From Candidatus Udaeobacter sp. (GTDB lineage: Bacteria; Verrucomicrobiota; Verrucomicrobiia; Chthoniobacterales; UBA10450), in assembly GCA_013372845.1 (NCBI GenBank), contig JAALOD010000004.1, forward strand, positions 37,534-77,517: DNA of 39,984 nucleotides. Reading direction: 5' to 3'. Made by a program: the position numbers and the translations under genes. The notes below the pieces were generated by a model, which was not told the DNA's origin, searched no databases, and saw only the letters and a program-made list of their open reading frames with translations. Position 1 is the stretch's first letter; every line of letters starts with the position of its first letter. This document shows, one piece after another, positions 9,306-16,491 of the stretch.

Positions 9306-10783
9306 ACGCCACCGGAATTCCACTAAAAGAACCGGCTATTTCCGCTGCCGCAGGTGACACGGAGCAATTTGAACGCGCCCTGATCGACGCCTCAACACGC
9401 GTCCCGGTGTTGATCTTTTACACTTCGGCGATGGCGTGGCTGATCCTCGGCACGCTGCTCGCTGGTTTCGTTTCATTCAAGCTGCACACACCGGATTTGC
9501 TTTCTGACATCAGTTTCCTCACCTGGGGACGCGTGCGCCCTGTCCACATGAATGTGATGGTGTACGGCTGGGCGTCCATGGCTGGCATGGGCACGGCGAT
9601 CTGGCTGATGGCCAGATTGTGCCGCACAGTCCTGCGTTATCCGCTGCTCTTGGTTGCGGGCGCTGGATTTTGGAACCTGGGAGTTTTCCTCGGCGTGTGC
9701 GGAATTCTCCTCGGCGATAGCACCGGTTATCAGTGGCTCGAGTTCCCCAGCTACGCTGCCATCATTCTTTTTGTCGCTTACACGCTCGTTGCCTCTTGGG
9801 CCGTGTTGATGTTTCGGTTTCGGCGCGGTGAACAAATTTACATTACGCAATGGTATTTACTTGGTGCGTTTCTCTGGTTCCCGTGGCTGTACGCGGCTGG
9901 CCAGTTAATGCTCTTCGTCGTCCCGGTGCAGGGGGTGTTGCAGGCGGCTGTTGGCTGGTGGTACGCGAATAATCTGCTGTTTCTCTGGTTCGGCGCGATT
10001 GGTCTCGGCACCGCGTATTACATGATTCCCAAGGTGATCGGTCGGCCGGTGTACAGTTATCATTTGGCAACGATCGGTTTCTGGAGCTACGCGTTGTTTT
10101 CCAGTTGGACCGGGATGCAGCGCCTCGTCGATGGACCGTTCCCAGCCTGGATGGTCACTGCAAGTATCGCGGCCACAATCCTCACGCTGATTCCCGTCGC
10201 CACCGTTGGGCTCAATCATCACATGACCATGCAAGGCTATTTCCCACTGATGCGCTACAGTCCGACGCTTCGCTTTACCGTGTTCGGTGCGATGTCTTAT
10301 ACCGTCTTTAGTCTGGTCGGTGTTCTGATTTCGCTGCGCTCCGTTGCCCGCTACGTGAACTTTACGCAGGCGAGCATCGCGTATTCACATCTCGGCCTTT
10401 ATGCATTTTTCACGATGGTGATTTTCGGCTCAATGTACTACATCGTGCCGCGACTGATTGGACGCGAGTGGCGCTATGGGTCGTTGATCAAACTGCATTT
10501 CTGGGCATCGGCCTACGGAATTGGGCTGATGACGCTGATGCTTCTCGCCGGCGGCCTTACTCAAGGCACGGGCATGGAGAATCCTTCGCTCGCTTTCAGT
10601 GAAAGCGTCGAATCGGTGTTGCCTTACCTGCGCGGACGCAGCCTATCCGGCATTTTGCTGACGGTGTCGCACTTCATCTTTGCGTATCACTTCGGATTGA
10701 TGCTTTTCGGCCTGGGTCGCAAATCGACGGTGCCCACATTTCTTAATCCAGTCGAAGCGGAGGGGGCCGAAGTGGCGCACTAA
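9302..10783 (+). CDS. CcoN-like haem-copper oxidase subunit I lacking the catalytic site ligands
   Basis: This 493-residue polytopic protein aligns along its length with CcoN of cbb3 oxidases: GRVRPVHMN, WWY, YYMIPK, RPVYSY and GSMYYIVPRLIG all have CcoN counterparts. Both low-spin haem b ligands are kept (His82 and His363). The catalytic centre is not. In the CcoN motif WWYGHN the CuB histidine is replaced, giving WWYANN (Asn223). The CuB His-His pair is replaced by Gln273-Arg274. The cross-linked Tyr position is Ser267. The high-spin haem ligand in the HVH motif is Tyr361 (YSH). It is therefore unlikely to reduce oxygen or NO, and probably carries one b haem for electron transfer or quinol contact. 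It overlaps both neighbours. No frameshift or stop is present, so the losses are not decay of the reading frame. Confidence 0.9.
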   Translation: MNATGIPLKEPAISAAAGDTEQFERALIDASTRVPVLIFYTSAMAWLILGTLLAGFVSFKLHTPDLLSDISFLTWGRVRPVHMNVMVYGWASMAGMGTAIWLMARLCRTVLRYPLLLVAGAGFWNLGVFLGVCGILLGDSTGYQWLEFPSYAAIILFVAYTLVASWAVLMFRFRRGEQIYITQWYLLGAFLWFPWLYAAGQLMLFVVPVQGVLQAAVGWWYANNLLFLWFGAIGLGTAYYMIPKVIGRPVYSYHLATIGFWSYALFSSWTGMQRLVDGPFPAWMVTASIAATILTLIPVATVGLNHHMTMQGYFPLMRYSPTLRFTVFGAMSYTVFSLVGVLISLRSVARYVNFTQASIAYSHLGLYAFFTMVIFGSMYYIVPRLIGREWRYGSLIKLHFWASAYGIGLMTLMLLAGGLTQGTGMENPSLAFSESVESVLPYLRGRSLSGILLTVSHFIFAYHFGLMLFGLGRKSTVPTFLNPVEAEGAEVAH

Positions 10784-11802
10784 TGAAAGGACTCGCCCCT
10801 CTTTTTCTCGGAATCTTCGGGACATTTGCGTTCTCCTGGGTGGGATTGACTGTGATCCCGAATTGGCAAATCGGACACCTCAATCCTCAATCTGACGAGG
10901 AAGGCACAGATATCTATCCAATGCCGCAATCGGGAATGGTCACGCGCGGCGCGCGCGTTTACGCCGCGAACGGCTGCAACTATTGCCACAGTCAACAGGT
11001 CCGCGCCGAGTATTCGGGCGCCGATATCGAGCGAAAATGGGGTGACCGCCGCAGCGCGCCACGGGACTACATTTTCGAGCGACCTGCTTTACTTGGGAAG
11101 ATGCGCATGGGCCAGGACCTGGCGAACATCGGCGCACGCGCGCCAAAGGAAGAGGAAAGTCCTTCGCCCACGGGCGGGGCAAGTCCCGCGCCACAAGCAG
11201 CGGCGGCCTCCCCGGGCGCCGTAGCCTCGGCGAAGGCGGCCAGTCCGCCGCCGTCAGCTGCAGCCTCTCCTTCACCCGCGAGCTCGCCTGCGGCCGCGGC
11301 GGCAACATCGCCCGGTGCTATTGCATCGAAACCGCCAACCAGCCCCGGTCCGGCGAGTTCTCCACCTTCAAAGTCTCCTGCAACAGCAGTGGCTGGGGGC
11401 ACAAGTCCAGCTGCATCTGCATCACCGCCTGGGGCAGGACCACCGTGGCCTGAGCAAACGGCGGGATTACCACCAATGTATTCCGCTGCCTGGCATCACG
11501 TGCATCTTTATTCGCCGCGCAGTATCAATCTTGATTCGAACATGCCGTCGTATCGTTTTCTCTATCGCGCCCGCCGCATCAGTGCCGGGCGGTCATCGGA
11601 CGCTTTGCAGCTCACCGGTTCGGACGTGCCACCAGAGGGGTGGGAAATCGTTCCCACCTTCGATGCAAGATGTTTGGTCGCCTACATGATGGCGCTTAAT
11701 CAATCGCATCCGTTGAAGGACGTCAGGTCGGCTGGTGCGTCAGCAGCCTCATCACAAGCGGCTTCACCTTCGCGTGGGCCTGGAGGACAACCAGCAAAAT
11801 GA
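10783..11802 (+). CDS. CcoO-like monohaem cytochrome c with long low-complexity insertion
   Basis: This 339-residue cytochrome c resembles CcoO (FixO). It has an N-terminal membrane anchor (about 5-24), a haem motif CNYCHSQQVR (CXXCH at 65-69) that matches the CcoO signature, and the C-terminal CcoO block WHHVHLYSPRSINLDSNMP with a likely distal haem ligand Met254. Between GQDLANIGARAP and GLPPMYSAAW an Ala/Ser/Pro-rich insertion of about 110 residues (roughly 121-232) splits the cytochrome domain. Standard CcoO proteins are near 200-240 residues and go almost directly from one block to the other. It overlaps the ccoN-like gene by one base (TAATG) and the next gene by four. It probably accepts electrons from the neighbouring b haem or from ActA/ActE. 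Confidence 0.9.
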   Translation: MKGLAPLFLGIFGTFAFSWVGLTVIPNWQIGHLNPQSDEEGTDIYPMPQSGMVTRGARVYAANGCNYCHSQQVRAEYSGADIERKWGDRRSAPRDYIFERPALLGKMRMGQDLANIGARAPKEEESPSPTGGASPAPQAAAASPGAVASAKAASPPPSAAASPSPASSPAAAAATSPGAIASKPPTSPGPASSPPSKSPATAVAGGTSPAASASPPGAGPPWPEQTAGLPPMYSAAWHHVHLYSPRSINLDSNMPSYRFLYRARRISAGRSSDALQLTGSDVPPEGWEIVPTFDARCLVAYMMALNQSHPLKDVRSAGASAASSQAASPSRGPGGQPAK

Positions 11803-12575
11803 ACGAGAACACTCCACCACCGGAGCCGCCTTCCGGCCAGGGTATGGATTACAGCGAAATCGCTGATGTGCACGAAGTCCATGCTGCGGTGCAGCGCGAG
11901 AAACGCGAGCCGCGTGTTGGTCGCGAACCGCTTTCCATCTGGTTGATCGCCGTGTACGGACTGGCAGTATTTTTTGGCGGCGCTTATCTCGGCCGCTTCT
12001 CGGGAAATTTCAGTGGTGAAGCGCTTGATCCATACGGCGGTGAAATGCCCACGATGAAAAAAGTTACCGGGCCGCAGGGCGCCCAACCGGAGGCCGAACT
12101 TTCGCCGCATGATCGCGGAAAGAAGGTTTTTGCGGCCAATTGCCAGACATGTCATCAAGCGAACGGTCTCGGAGTGGCAGGGCAGTATCCGCCGTTGGCC
12201 GGTTCGGAATTTACGACCGGCGGCTCACGGCGCCCGGCGATGATTGTTCTCAAAGGTTTGACAGGTCCAGTCACCGTAAAGGGCCAGAAATTCGGTGCGG
12301 CCGTGATGCAACCGTGGGATAAAACATTGACTGACCAAAAAATTGCCGACGTTCTCACATACGAGCGAAGTGAGTGGGGGAACAACGCTAGCCCGGTGAC
12401 AGCTGAACAGATTGCCGCGTTGCGCAAGGAACTCGCGAATCATCCCAATTCGTTTACCGAACCGGAGATACTTGCTGCTCCCGAAGAAGATCTTCTCGGC
12501 GGCGCACCGGGTGGTGCACCTCCCAAACCAGGCGAAGCCGCAAAGCCGGGCGAACCGCCAAAGCCGAAAGGGTAG
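11799..12575 (+). CDS. CcoP-like membrane-anchored monohaem cytochrome c
   Basis: This is the last gene of the act operon. The 258-residue protein has a soluble N-terminus with an acidic stretch (MDYSEIADVHEVH), one membrane segment (about 46-64) and a cytochrome c domain with CQTCH (115-119) and a probable distal Met170 in AAVMQPW, followed by the usual LTDQKIADVLTYE helix. The tail is Pro/Gly-rich (GGAPPKPGEAAKPGEPPKPKG region). CcoP of cbb3 oxidases normally has two haems; only one CXXCH is present here. It starts inside the ccoO-like stop (ATGA). With the two upstream genes it forms a ccoN-O-P-like trio. Confidence 0.88.
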   Translation: MNENTPPPEPPSGQGMDYSEIADVHEVHAAVQREKREPRVGREPLSIWLIAVYGLAVFFGGAYLGRFSGNFSGEALDPYGGEMPTMKKVTGPQGAQPEAELSPHDRGKKVFAANCQTCHQANGLGVAGQYPPLAGSEFTTGGSRRPAMIVLKGLTGPVTVKGQKFGAAVMQPWDKTLTDQKIADVLTYERSEWGNNASPVTAEQIAALRKELANHPNSFTEPEILAAPEEDLLGGAPGGAPPKPGEAAKPGEPPKPKG

Positions 12576-12641
12576 CGTGCAGTTTGGCTGCGGAGTGCGG
12601 GCGCCCGGGTATTCGCTTTCCCCGTCGCGCTTAGTAAGCGC

Positions 12642-13058
12642 CTAGTCTTCTCGGTTCGGAGTGCCGAGGATGTGGCTTTTCGGCGGCATCATCACGTTGT
12701 CGAAGTTTTGGGTGAACATCGCAGCGGCGAAGAAAGCGACGGCGCGCAATGTTTCCTTACCGACATTGACCAGGTCGTGTTTCACCGGCGTTGGAATGGC
12801 AAAAACACTGCCCGGACCGGTGCCGGCGATAATGTACTGCGTCTCCTGGGTGGCATCGGTATGCCAGCCGAGCCGTTTTCCCGGCTCGATCTCATAAACG
12901 ATCGTGGAAGATGCGGTGGCGCCATGGCCGCCATAGACGGCGAAAGCGCCAGCCCAATGAACTGACCCATCATCCTCAGCCCACACCTCAGTTCGCTTAA
13001 GTTTCTCAGACGCAACTACTGGATTCATGGGCGTCGAGGCTAGGGTGTGGCTATCCAT
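12642..13058 (-). CDS. Cupin-domain protein
   Basis: A short single-domain protein, 138 residues from the ATG at 13058; a start at 13085 is also possible. The central part fits cupin motif 1 with one variant metal ligand (GWHTDATQETQYIIAGTG, where the usual HxH reads HTD but the Glu is kept). Motif 2 is KHDLVNVGKETLRAVAFF. Cupins of this size often bind a metal and act as small-molecule sensors or isomerases, but the substrate cannot be told. It converges on the act operon with a 66-base gap. The region upstream of its start is pseudogene material. Confidence 0.7.
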   Translation of the reverse strand: MDSHTLASTPMNPVVASEKLKRTEVWAEDDGSVHWAGAFAVYGGHGATASSTIVYEIEPGKRLGWHTDATQETQYIIAGTGPGSVFAIPTPVKHDLVNVGKETLRAVAFFAAAMFTQNFDNVMMPPKSHILGTPNRED

Positions 13059-13106
13059 CGTCAATAACAGAAACCCTTCTGCCACATTGCAGCTGACGCA
13101 CGACGG

Positions 13107-13345
13107 CTACAGCAGCGCTTCGGCGAGTACCTCGGCCATATGCTTTTGGCTGGATATTTGTGAGATCGCGGATTTGATGCCGGCAACTTGTCCCTGAGGC
13201 GATGATCTGTGTCTCGCGGCCTTGATTCTCGAGCTTGTCGATCAAATCCTGGGCGACTTGGACCGACAGGTCATATTTCTCGGCGAGCGCTCCGAACGCG
13301 CCCGCCATTCCGCAGCAGGCTGTATTGAGCACAGTCGCGTTCCTG
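13107..13345 (-). pseudogene. 3' fragment of a second YdiJ-type FAD/Fe-S dehydrogenase
   Basis: The minus strand encodes a copy of the C-terminal end of the dehydrogenase at 16492-19395: ATVLNTACCGMAGAFGALAE, then DLIDKLENQGRETQIIASGT and SCRHQIRDLTNIQPK. After PK an extra A shifts the frame; in the shifted frame HMAEVLAEALL and a stop at 13107 complete the match to the intact gene's end. DNA similarity to 16497-16725 is obvious by eye over about 200 bases. Nothing upstream belongs to the same gene; the DUF4105 gene begins instead. It is a displaced or duplicated gene end. The stop codon TAG lies in a TGTAGCC sequence like that of the repeat family at 26010 and 28815. Confidence 0.85.
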
Positions 13346-13390
13346 GCAGTCTCTCTACCGACATTCGCCACGCGGCCGGGGGAAGCCGCG

Positions 13391-14431
13391 TCAGGGGTGG
13401 ATCGTCGGCACCGAGGCGCGAATGCGCTTAGAAAAATCCGGGGCTTGGTCGGCCGCCCGTGCGGCCTCGTTGATCCGGGAACGTCTGCGCAGTTCGTCAA
13501 ACGGAAGCGTAGTGTCTATCCGGCCCGAGTTGTAGAGATAGCCATCGATCAGGCCATTGAAGAGATGGCGGATGTTGAACCGGCCAACCCTACCGGCGGC
13601 GTTCGCGTAGCGCACGATGTTGATCGTGCAGCTATTGCTAAGCAGATGGTAGAACTCCGCCCGATCGGCGAGATCGTTAATCCGTTTGAGGTAGGCCATC
13701 AGCAGTCGGCGCGCACTTTCCGCCGAGACGTTCAGACGGTAGAGATACACCTCCTCATCGCGGTAGTTGGTGCGCAAGCGGACGAGGTCGCGCTCGTCAC
13801 CTACGACATAGATTAACTCGAATTGCTTGAATAGCGAGGCGATGGGCGCAAAGTCCTCGCCCACCTCCGGTCGCGTTTCGATGGAGATGCTCAGCGGCGG
13901 CGCGTTATCGAAGATGAAACTCACGAATGTGTGGGCGACTAGTCCCGGTGCCCAATAGGATACGTAGAAGTCGACGTGGATCAGGTGCGACAGCAGCACC
14001 TCGCGCTCCTCGTAGTGTACGGTGAAATCATTCCGCGTGCGGTAGTCGAAATTGCGAACACCAGTGATTCGCACGCGGTCGCCTTCGATAGCTACCCTCG
14101 GCATCACTGCCACCTCAGGCCGCCATGGGCGATCATGCGAAGGCTGGATGGTGCTCCACGCCACGACGACACCGAGAAACACCCCGGCAAAGACCCACTT
14201 CATCAGCGGCCGGCGTGTGAGCCACGAGGCCCAAATGCCGAACGCGAGGAAGACCATCGCCAGCACGACGCGCAACCAGGCCCACGGCAGATTCGAATAA
14301 TAAATGGCCAGCGCGGCCCAACCCAGGAGCACTGGCCCAACCAGAAATCCGGCTGCCCTGACCAGCCAGCCCACCGGCTTGGGCAACCGCCCCGGTGACG
14401 CCCGCGGGCGGCGCGATTCAGTAGACGCCAT
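13391..14431 (-). CDS. DUF4105 (Lnb N-terminal periplasmic domain) membrane protein
   Basis: 346 residues from the ATG at 14431. The N-terminus has several hydrophobic segments (AAGFLVGPVLLGWAALAIYY; WLRVVLAMVFLAFGIWASWL; MKWVFAGVFLGVVVAW), followed by a large extracytoplasmic domain of the DUF4105 type. Family features are the AHTFVSF block with its histidine and the NSCTINIVRYAN block with its cysteine, plausibly the catalytic His and Cys of a papain-like peptidase fold. The in-frame extension beyond 14431 (to 14527) lacks family character. It lies inside a segment bounded by duplicated dehydrogenase ends. The natural substrate is unknown. Confidence 0.82.
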   Translation of the reverse strand: MASTESRRPRASPGRLPKPVGWLVRAAGFLVGPVLLGWAALAIYYSNLPWAWLRVVLAMVFLAFGIWASWLTRRPLMKWVFAGVFLGVVVAWSTIQPSHDRPWRPEVAVMPRVAIEGDRVRITGVRNFDYRTRNDFTVHYEEREVLLSHLIHVDFYVSYWAPGLVAHTFVSFIFDNAPPLSISIETRPEVGEDFAPIASLFKQFELIYVVGDERDLVRLRTNYRDEEVYLYRLNVSAESARRLLMAYLKRINDLADRAEFYHLLSNSCTINIVRYANAAGRVGRFNIRHLFNGLIDGYLYNSGRIDTTLPFDELRRRSRINEAARAADQAPDFSKRIRASVPTIHP

Positions 14432-14683
14432 CGGTATGTATCGGTGCTGACGATCGTGCGCCGCTGCCCTTAGTCGGGAGCGGAACACGAGACCAACCCC
14501 TGACCCTGGCCACCATCCGGTCAGCACGCTCTTCTAGATCGGTCTCGTCCTTCATGATGACGAAGAAGCGGCGGTTCGGCTCTCGACCAACCACGATTCG
14601 GTCGTCGATGCGATGTGCCAGGGCGTTCCCAAGACGCGAAAGGTAGCAAAGCCGCGCATCAACCTCTCCGTGTCTCAGCGCCC
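14418..14683 (-). pseudogene. Possible remnant of an amidohydrolase C-terminus
   Basis: A minus-strand frame without a start codon reads DDRIVVGREPNRRFFVIMKD, which resembles the last strand of the neighbouring amidohydrolase (LVEDPDKNFLIIMKDGRIYK): both have a Pro-Asn/Asp pair followed by F(L/F)(I/V)IMKD. Upstream the frame is closed by a stop and nothing like the amidohydrolase barrel remains. It may be the tail of a lost paralogue, or a chance match over some 15 residues. Confidence 0.3.
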
Positions 14684-14874
14684 GCTAACAAGTAGCCAGC
14701 CGACATCGTCTGAGAAATCGCGGTCGCGGTCGTGCGTCGCACGAACATGGTGTGCCAGTGCGTGGCGATCACGCGGCCGAGATAGCACACACAAAGAAAC
14801 ATTTGCCCCTCGCTGCTTGTTACCAGTCGCCGCTTCGCCGCAACGAGCACTTCCGCGACCCTGACCTTGAGTCC
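14432..14874. other. Gene-poor spacer with a possible amidohydrolase 3' remnant
   Basis: This 443-base interval lies between the DUF4105 start and the amidohydrolase stop. No complete gene is visible. On the minus strand an ATG-less frame from 14683 to 14418 contains a piece resembling an amidohydrolase C-terminus (separate entry). The rest, 14684-14874, has open frames without recognisable character. Confidence 0.5.
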
Positions 14875-16350
14875 TCACTTGGACACTGCATTCTTGTAGA
14901 TCCTGCCATCCTTCATAATGATCAGAAAGTTTTTGTCGGGATCTTCGACGAGCTTGATATTTTCCAACGGATTTCCATCGACCAACAGCAGATCGGCAAG
15001 TGCGCCTTCTTCCACAACACCAAGCTTGCCGGGATAGGGATTGATAAATCCGGAGAGTGCCATTAACTCGCCATTGTCGGCCGTGGCCATCTTGAGCGCC
15101 TCGGCAGGCGTGTACCATTTCACCATCTTGGCGAGATAGGCTCCCTGTCGGCTGGCCGCCCCCGCATCGAACAGAATATCTGCACCCCAGGCCGTTTTAA
15201 CCTTGAACTTCTTCGCCAGCTTGTAGGCGTTCTCCGTTCCGGCCCACACCACCAGCGCCTTCTTCTGCGACACGGGCGACATTCGCGCAAATACGCCTTC
15301 TTCATACGTTAAGGGCTGCAAGCTCCACCAAATGCCCTTATCCGCCAGCAACTTGGCGGTTGGCTCGTCGATCAGATGACCATGCTCGATGCACTTGACG
15401 CCGGCGGCGACCGCTTGTCGGATCGCACGCGGCATATACGCGTGTACGGTTACGTAGGTGCCCCAATTGTCGGCAGCCTCAACCGCGGCGCGAATCTCCG
15501 CTTCAGTATACTGGGTCGATTCAATCGGATTGAGAGGCGAGCTGACGCCACCACCTGCCATCAGCTTGATCTGACTCGCGCCCGCTCTCAACTGTTCTCT
15601 GGCCCGCAGGCGGACCTCATCGGGGCTGTCAGCAATGGCTGCGATGCCTTCGACCTCGGAGTGGCTCAACGGGCCGCCAAGGGTCCGCGGAACCTCGAAG
15701 GGGAACCGAAAATCTCCATGTCCCGAGGTTTGCGAAATCATGGCTCCACAAGGATAGATGCGCGGCCCCGCCGTCACCCCTTCGTCAATCGCGCGCTTCA
15801 GCCCGAACACAGGCCCACCCAAATCACGCACTGTGGTGAAACCCCTCATCAACGTCGCCTCAGCCTGTCGCGCAGCCAACAGATGAAGGTAAGAAAAGTC
15901 GGCGGTCATAACAAGCGTCTGGGGTGTCGCCGCCATAAACGCATGCCAATGCGCGTCGATAAGACCAGGCATCAGCACGCGTCCATTCCCCGGAATAACG
16001 CGGACATTGGCATTTGTATCGACGGCGATCGGATCCAGAGAGATTCGCTCAATCTTGTTGTCTCGAACCAGCACGTTGGAAGGGCCCGAGAGCGTGGCAC
16101 TTTTACCGTCGAAGATGCGGACATTCTGAAAGAGCGTGATGTTGCCGGTAGCCAAAGTAGTAGGATAAGGTGCCAAACCCGGTGCTTCTAGATTGGCGTC
16201 ACCTTGCCCCAGGCTCGCCCGGCAAACCCCGAGTAGAAGTGCTAGCAGCACTAGTGATGGACATAGGATGAGTTTCAACTTCGCGCAATTATTTGACGGA
16301 CTGTCTTGCGCTATTTTTCGATCTGGACAATCATTGCTCATCGTTTGCAT
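14875..16350 (-). CDS. Exported metal-dependent amidohydrolase (imidazolonepropionase/prolidase-like)
   Basis: About 491 residues from the ATG at 16350; an ATG at 16341 also fits, and longer in-frame starts reach 16470. A hydrophobic leader (LILCPSLVLLALLLGVCRAS) suggests export, possibly as a lipoprotein. Metal-binding features of the amidohydrolase superfamily are all present in order: HxH in LIDAHWHAF, the carboxylated Lys in IKLMAGGG, His in TVHAYMP, His in EHGHLID and Asp in TAWGADILFD. Such enzymes are usually Xaa-Pro dipeptidase-like or act on cyclic amides; the substrate cannot be read from the sequence. It sits 141 bases downstream of the dehydrogenase, on the same strand. Confidence 0.88.
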   Translation of the reverse strand: MQTMSNDCPDRKIAQDSPSNNCAKLKLILCPSLVLLALLLGVCRASLGQGDANLEAPGLAPYPTTLATGNITLFQNVRIFDGKSATLSGPSNVLVRDNKIERISLDPIAVDTNANVRVIPGNGRVLMPGLIDAHWHAFMAATPQTLVMTADFSYLHLLAARQAEATLMRGFTTVRDLGGPVFGLKRAIDEGVTAGPRIYPCGAMISQTSGHGDFRFPFEVPRTLGGPLSHSEVEGIAAIADSPDEVRLRAREQLRAGASQIKLMAGGGVSSPLNPIESTQYTEAEIRAAVEAADNWGTYVTVHAYMPRAIRQAVAAGVKCIEHGHLIDEPTAKLLADKGIWWSLQPLTYEEGVFARMSPVSQKKALVVWAGTENAYKLAKKFKVKTAWGADILFDAGAASRQGAYLAKMVKWYTPAEALKMATADNGELMALSGFINPYPGKLGVVEEGALADLLLVDGNPLENIKLVEDPDKNFLIIMKDGRIYKNAVSK

Positions 16351-16491
16351 CGAAAACGCGTTTATGAACGGCGTTTCGTTCTCCTTCCCTTTCGCTGTGG
16401 ATTTGATGCGACAAAAAAATAGCCTAACAAGTCGGGGACGCAATTTTGACCAATAGTCATTGGCGTTCAATGAAATTAAACAATTTTGAAG

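Noticed and set aside
10214-10222. Asn-His-His in the CcoN-like protein (residues 305-307) as a surviving CuB His pair
   Set aside because: It falls in the helix that matches GGMINGIMTLSG of CcoN, one helix after the real CuB pair, whose position is occupied by Gln273-Arg274.
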